In this document: positions 59,501-64,000 of the stretch, piece by piece
How the letters are laid out: the number at the start of each line of letters is the position of its first letter
Numbering within the stretch: the stretch's first letter is position 1
Program-made: the position numbers and the translations under genes
The notes under the pieces: model-generated
Seen by the model: only the letters and a program-made list of their open reading frames with translations
The model's database searches: none
Told to the model about the DNA's origin: nothing
Assembly (NCBI RefSeq): GCF_001411555.2
Contig: NC_049909.1
Location: 17,222,623-17,286,622 of the forward strand
Source: Juglans regia
Lineage: Eukaryota > Streptophyta > Magnoliopsida > Fagales > Juglandaceae
DNA: 64,000 bases
Direction: 5' to 3'

Positions 59501-62500
59501 AATGGTATTATACACACAAACTATATTGTTTATTCTTTCATTGTGATTGGTTCATCTTTTATTCAACTCCTCTACTTTTATGAGTCTTTTGTTTTGGATC
59601 TCTCTTTCTTGCTTTAATGCTTGCACTTGCTGTTTCAGCAAACTTGACACATAATTCAAAGCTTTTTCAAAGAATCGTTTCACACAATTAACAAACTGAT
59701 ATCATTATAGAGTTCATTAAAGTTTCTCCACCACGTATTTATATCAAGAAGCTAGAGCAACATGCCAGAGTACACAAAGCGTACCACAACTTACATAGAC
59801 GAGACACTCCGTGCTTGTCGTGAAACTAATGAATTTACCAGTACAAAAGAGCCAACACCAAGATCCATCTGCAATGAAGTTAAACTTTAATTATATTAGT
59901 TCAGTGAAGAAATCCAGACTATAACAAGTTAACAACATAAAAAGAACAAATGTACATACCAAGTAAAAGAAAATCACCACACTATTTTGAGAGAGAGAGA
60001 GAGAGAATTTTTGAACTGATTTTGTACGCACTATTTTTTATAAGTGATTTTGTATGCACTAATGGAAAATCTAAAATAAACGCCTAAATCGGAATATACT
60101 TGTGCGAAAGAAATTTGAGATAGAAATAAAGTTCAAAACTCACATTAAGAATGTTATTTCTCATGAGTTCTTTCCTGTTAGTTTCACCATGATCAAGTAG
60201 CACCATTATTATGTAATTCAGGTCAAATATACATATGAAACAAATCCAGACTGAAGAGTGCAAAGAACTTTAGATGAAACGGATGCTTAGAACCAATTCA
60301 AACTGCAAGGAGCGATCATTGGAGGAGATCAGATTGTTCTTTGTTAAAACTTTATTCCTATGAGCGAATGTTGTAGATTTGAATGGTCTAGATTTTCTTG
60401 TTACTATTTCTTCCTCCTAACTATGTGTAAACTCTTGTATACCCTTTGTGTACTTGTGCTATGCCTATTCTTATTAATATAATCTGTTAAAAAAAATCAA
60501 AACACTCAATGCCAGAGCAAACAGCACGAAATGATTTCTTTCGTTTAGGGTGTATATTACATGATACTCATCGGTGGTTTGCAAGCCTGTTCTTTAAAAA
60601 GTGACATTGATCCAAATGGCTCACCTTATTATTTCTCATTGCAGGCGGCATACCCTTGCTGTTTATAAAACAAAGGAGTTGGTGAATTATGTGTAACTTT
60701 TCTATCGGTAGGGGAACTTCTGTGTAAATTACAGCAATACCCAACTTTGGTGTGCCAATCTATTATTAAAAAATGACACTGCACTCTGTTTTTCTTTTCA
60801 TGTCTGATTTCAGTCCAACTTAAGTAAGAAAGATAGAAGAGTGAACCAGGAAGAAAATTTACAATTTTCAAACCTCAGATTTGCAAACCAAATCACAAGT
60901 GAACAAAGTGCACCTTACCCTTTATTCTTTCTTTAAATCAATGCATTTTGTAAAAGTATGCCATGAAAACTCATGATTTCCATGATCATCAAGCATGCCA
61001 CTTTCCAATTGAGACCTCATCTCACACAGCCACAGGAGCACGTAATTTGCCAACAATCAACAACTTAATTGGCTTGATTTTTGCACTCTCTTTTTGAGTG
61101 CTGCACATGTTATTTCAGAGCTTTGAGCATTTCTTTTTTCTTTTCCTAATTCGAGGTATATGCCACAAAAAACTTCATTGATTTCATGGCTTTGCCAAGG
61201 ATAAAATGTTGGATATGCCACAGAATCAAATATTCTTATCATGTCTTTTTTGAAAAGGTTTTTCACTACAAATGACACCCTACGTAATCTAGGAAGAATG
61301 TACTATTCTACTCAAAAAAGAAAGCTATCAAATGCTTCACAATAATAAGAAAAACAATTGAAAACGGCAATGAATACATGTCGCACTCAGCTTGCAAGAT
61401 CTTACCAAACTAGTACCATAAGTCTCCGTCTTAGCATACTTTCTAGGAAATATTCTGAAGTCAACAGCCATGATACACAAGCACGTTCCAATCATCTGCC
61501 ACAAATGGTTTCAACAACATAAATCAGGAGTCAATGCAAAAAGATTTACCATAGTTGAGCCATATGATACAATTAATGAATTGTGTAGATCTGTGTGGGA
61601 CTGCATACCACAGAAAATCTGTATGATGAAAGCACTGACTTAAGAGAATGAACCCTTGGTTCGAAAGGAGGAGAATGAGAACAAGATCTGTATTGAAGAA
61701 CAGATAAATGTTCTTAGCAATCATAAAGTTACCAAGTATGATAAAGGTGCATTAAACCTCACTAGGTAGAACTAGCCTAATAACTCCAAGGAGAACCAAT
61801 TGTAATCTTGACTAATCAATTTGGAATATAAGCCCATATATGACTTTAGACTTTCGTTGGATCATTACAAACAATACCAGAGTTGATTAAATGACACTAT
61901 GTGGTGCTGGGATACTCAATGGGATCTGGATGTGAGCATTGAAAAGGATGTGGACTTGGATGTGGAAGATTGTAACACCATATTAAGTCCTATATTAAAT
62001 GAGTGAAGAATGATAGGGTGAATGTATATAATAAAGGTGCATTGAGAATCAAGTCCCACGTTGGTTCCTTTCAAGGTGGAACTAAGTTTTATAGTGACTC
62101 CAAAAAATTTCAATCGTAACTTGAACTTGACTTTAAGAGTATACACCCATATACAACTTAAGACTTTTGAGCCGTATAATGGCTTGAAGAGAAGTTGTAA
62201 GTCCAGCCACTCATATCCTATAGCGCTGTGGTCTCATGTAAATGGCTTCCCCAGTGCAAAACAAGAAGAGTAAGAAAAGTATTAGCTACAAGTTATACCC
62301 TTTGGCAGCCCAAATAAAAAACAGTAGCGTCATCATCGAAATTGTCCATATATATGTCCAATCAGATAGAACCTGTCAAGTAATGATTACAAAAACAGGA
62401 AATTAGAACTTTCACATCTACAAAGCATTATTCCCATAGGTGATCTAACAACAGCAGCACGAACTCTGTCCAAATAATAGTTTTGGATGACAACATGTTT

Positions 62501-63402
62501 CTCCTCAAAGGCCAGAATAGTTTTGGATAACGGCCTGTGTTTCTCCTCAAACATACATTAGCTCCGATTAATAGATTTCTCAAGTACAAGAGAAGACTTA
62601 CAGTCAAAAATAAGATAGTGGGGAGCACAATGACAAGAAAATCAGCGGCCAGTGTAGTTATGTAAGCCCTCCAGTCCTTAGAACTAAGATTTTCATCATC
62701 ACTTCTCTTCAATGATATGTCTGTGGCAAAGAAATCCGAGGAAACATAATAAAAAATTAGAACAACAAACACATTATCTGCTTCAGGTATCAATATCAGT
62801 TCCACACTTAAACTCGGGGAATTAAATAGCCTAAGAGATACGAGTAAGACTTTGTAACGCCTGAAAATGTAGTAAGTTGATTGTTTAATTTAAACAAATG
62901 CCAAACAGAATCGTCCGCGGCGAAATTCTATTATGTTTTGTTTTCGCCTAAAGTTGAACAAATTTAAAGGTACAAAAACTATAGAGCCCAAAACATAATA
63001 GCATAAAAACATGAAAAACAAGAGTTCAAAGTGTATTATCTCGCCTTACCTTTAATAAGGCGATCGGAGGAAATGGAATGGCGCAGAAGAATCAGAATCT
63101 GAAAGCCGCAATCAGAGCTCAACATGAAAACATTTTTTAAGAAAATAATAAATAAAGAATGGGATACATCAGAAAGTAAGATAAATATTAAGAGGTGAAC
63201 TTACCGACACATTTGTTAGAACCGCAGCGACTTCGAGAATGGAAGATCCAGTCAAATTGCTCACGAATCTGAAAACTTGAAAATTATTACATATATGTAA
63301 GTTGAGGACCGGAGTTGAAAGATTAATCACAGAGAGAGAGAGAGAGAGTAACTCTTCTTTGAGGCGTTTGCTGGAATTTAAGGAGTTCGGGAGGGAATCC
63401 AT
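53531..63402 (-). CDS. PIGW: GPI-anchor inositol acyltransferase (PIG-W/GWT1 homologue)
   Basis: This multi-pass ER membrane enzyme adds an acyl chain to the inositol of GlcN-PI early in GPI-anchor synthesis. I joined 16 exons in phase: 63353-63402, 63205-63268, 63050-63098, 62602-62720, 62299-62372, 61550-61634 (tentative), 61406-61495, 59795-59868, 59057-59144, 58139-58265, 57951-58055, 56383-56512, 56240-56291, 56097-56141, 53784-53882, 53531-53683, giving 467 residues, close to the family's usual length. The family signature appears as [20 protein letters not shown] followed by [11 protein letters not shown]. Other conserved phrases are [35 protein letters not shown] and the C-terminal [16 protein letters not shown]. 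Many hydrophobic segments fit the 12-13 spans known for GWT1. Exon 6 is chosen on phase and on similarity of LHNSLIVSY to the family's LRxxISSY region. A TATA box lies at 63501. Confidence 0.9.
54047..54186. mobile_element. Copy of the GTTTGGAT family in PIG-W intron 15
   Basis: It begins CTGCATTTGAATGTTGAGC and contains AATAAATAGTAGTGAGTTGA and GTGTTTGGATGTTAAGATG. It lies between the last-but-one two exons' flank and the tandem duplication described at 54766. Confidence 0.45.
54766..55947. repeat. Tandem duplication, second copy split by a TRIM
   Basis: Copy A (about 54766-55031) and copy B (about 55032-55172 plus 55817-55947) share CATAGACAAATACCTTTTA / ATAATAGACAAATACCTTTT, ATTGTCTGAC(G/A)AGTAAACAG, ATTAAAGA(C/T)CTAATCACTA and others at high identity. 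Copy A is continuous where copy B is interrupted by the element at 55173-55816, so A records the empty site. Confidence 0.75.
55173..55816 (+). mobile_element. TRIM (miniature LTR retrotransposon), three-LTR form
   Basis: Three LTR-like units begin TGTGATAC and end TTACA or TTATCA: 55173-55346 (174 bp), 55367-55536 (170 bp) and 55641-55816 (176 bp). Primer-binding sites resembling the initiator-tRNA-Met complement follow the first two (TGGTATAAGAGCC at 55349, TAGCATCAGAGCC at 55539). A polypurine tract GGGGGGGAGA ends just before the third. The true interior is about 104 bp and non-coding. AAAAT flanks the left end (55168-55172) and AAAT the right (55817-55820), a 4-5 bp target duplication. 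TRIMs are non-autonomous and rely on enzymes of other elements. The orientation is opposite to the host gene, within an intron. Confidence 0.8.
56985..57064. repeat. Two direct repeats in PIG-W intron 11
   Basis: GAACATG(G/A)TTGTCAAAGC followed by TACAATAGAGAAA occurs twice, about 45 bases apart. Confidence 0.6.
58372..58655. repeat. Tandem duplication of about 144 bp in PIG-W intron 9
   Basis: Both copies begin AATTACAGCACTACA and share GAACCATGAATTGATTTCAT, ATAAACTTCAG and CTAATTTGGTAGCAGAAGT. Copy 1 is 58372-58515 and copy 2 is 58516-58655. Confidence 0.75.
60255..60496 (+). mobile_element. LINE/SINE-type 3' tail in PIG-W intron 7
   Basis: It ends GTATACCCTTTGTGTACTTG, then TGCTATGCCTATTCTTATTA, ATATAATC and poly-A. 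The last 60 bases match the reverse-strand tail at 36115-36240. The left border is a guess. Confidence 0.5.
61736..62180 (+). mobile_element. Second, older TRIM-like element in PIG-W intron 5
   Basis: A left-truncated LTR (about 61736-61869, ending ATCATTACA) is followed by a degenerate primer-binding site (AATACCAGAG near 61874), a roughly 90-base interior, and a second LTR starting TGTAACACC at 61971. Both LTRs share ATAAAGGTGCATT, GT(A/G)GAACTA, AACTCCAA/GACTCCAA and TATACACCCATATA / TAAGCCCATATATGACTT. They are far more diverged than in the element at 55173, hence older. Confidence 0.6.
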
Positions 63403-63683
63403 GGATGAAATGCAGTGAAGGAGAAAACATATGCCACCAGTTCACCACGGAATGAAATTAGAATTACATGACAAACTTTGTCCCGATTTGTTTCGAAACC
63501 TATTTATAAGGGTTGTTTTTTTTCCTTGCTGATGTGGAAAGACCAATTATAATTGTAAAAAAGATAAAATACCCATATTTTTTAGTATTATTAATGTGAA
63601 AAACTTTTACATTAATGATGTGTTTAATGTATTAAAAAGAATGCTTATAAATTGATTTCTTCGAGATAATCCCAATCTTTTAG
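63403..63683. other. PIG-W promoter region
   Basis: TATAAATA on the minus strand is annotated separately. No gene is seen upstream within the window. Confidence 0.5.
63501..63508 (-). promoter_or_regulatory. TATA box of the PIG-W gene
   Basis: TATAAATA on the minus strand, about 100 bases upstream of the ATG at 63402, implying transcription starting near 63475 and a leader of about 70 bases. It matches the plant consensus well. Confidence 0.55.
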
Positions 63684-63925
63684 AGTTAGTTTAGATTCAT
63701 AAATGAGATGAAGTGATTTTAAATAAAAGATAGAAGTTAAAAAAATATTGTTAAAATATTATTTTAAAATATTATTATTATTTTAAAATTTAAAAAAGTT
63801 GAATTGGATCTGAAAAAGTTAAATTGTTTCTTATATTTTGTGTAAAAATTTGAAAAGATTGTAATAATAAAATAAGATGAGATGAGATGAGATGAACCAC
63901 TTTCTGAATCCAAACAAGGCCTTAA
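63684..63925. mobile_element. Copy of the GTTTGGAT family
   Basis: The left part AGTTTAGATTCATAAATGAG is mirrored by CTTTCTGAATCCAAACAAGG at the right. The interior has TAAGATGAGATGAGATGAGA and a duplicated GAAAAAGTT(G/A)AATTG segment. Confidence 0.6.
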
Positions 63926-64000
63926 AGTTTTTATATCTAGAGTTTAAGGCCTAAAATAAAAGAGAATAAGATTATATGAAATAAATTTTTATAGTATTTA

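Noticed and set aside
1..64000. tRNA, rRNA or CRISPR features
   Set aside because: No intact B-box type tRNA sequence, rRNA-like segment or spaced repeat array was seen; microsatellites explain the regular repeats.

Overview
This window is nuclear DNA from a flowering plant (a eudicot). The sequence shows intron-split genes with GT..AG boundaries, long AT-rich intergenic stretches full of small inverted-repeat elements, many TA and CT microsatellites, and only plant-type gene families. The commonest repeat has ends resembling GTTTGGAT and a GAGATGAG/AATAAAATATTATTAGAATATTA core, a style I associate with Fagales, particularly walnut/pecan relatives. That placement is an inference from memory, not something shown by a search.

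Seven genes are well supported. From left to right they are: an intronless, Cys-motif, Ser/Arg-rich protein of unknown function related at its N-terminus to the OCTOPUS group (1676-2335, minus); a four-exon PLATZ zinc-binding transcription factor (16609-18284, plus); a two-exon tetraspanin (30821-32852, minus); a four-exon chloroplast two-RRM RNA-binding protein (35162-38618, plus); an intronless RING-H2 E3 ligase of the ATL family (41261-42301, plus); a three-exon bHLH transcription factor of the bHLH94/96 type (49008-51323, minus); and a large gene of about 16 exons for the GPI-anchor inositol acyltransferase PIG-W/GWT1 (53531-63402, minus). I rebuilt exon boundaries by hand from splice sites, phase and family conservation. 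All join in phase, but one PIG-W exon (61550-61634) is tentative. Two very small candidates (308-642 and 30508-30663, both minus) are listed with low confidence.

The spaces between genes (about 14 kb, 12 kb, 2 kb, 2.5 kb, 6.7 kb and 2 kb) are mostly transposon debris. They hold at least fifteen copies of the GTTTGGAT family, several other fold-back families, two LTR-like fragments, LINE remains and a CACTA-like terminus. The PIG-W introns are the richest. Intron 14 holds a miniature LTR element (TRIM type) with three short terminal repeats, primer-binding sites, a polypurine tract and a 4-5 bp target duplication. It sits inside one copy of a tandem duplication whose other copy preserves the empty site. 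Intron 5 holds a second, older TRIM-like element. A cluster of ACGT/G-box motifs near 20.4-20.7 kb looks like a promoter but has no recognisable gene beside it.

The genes are not an operon or an obvious cluster. They are unrelated housekeeping and regulatory genes side by side. I see no new defence, biosynthetic or otherwise undescribed multi-gene system here. The most informative novelties are the transposon structures and some splice-structure oddities.
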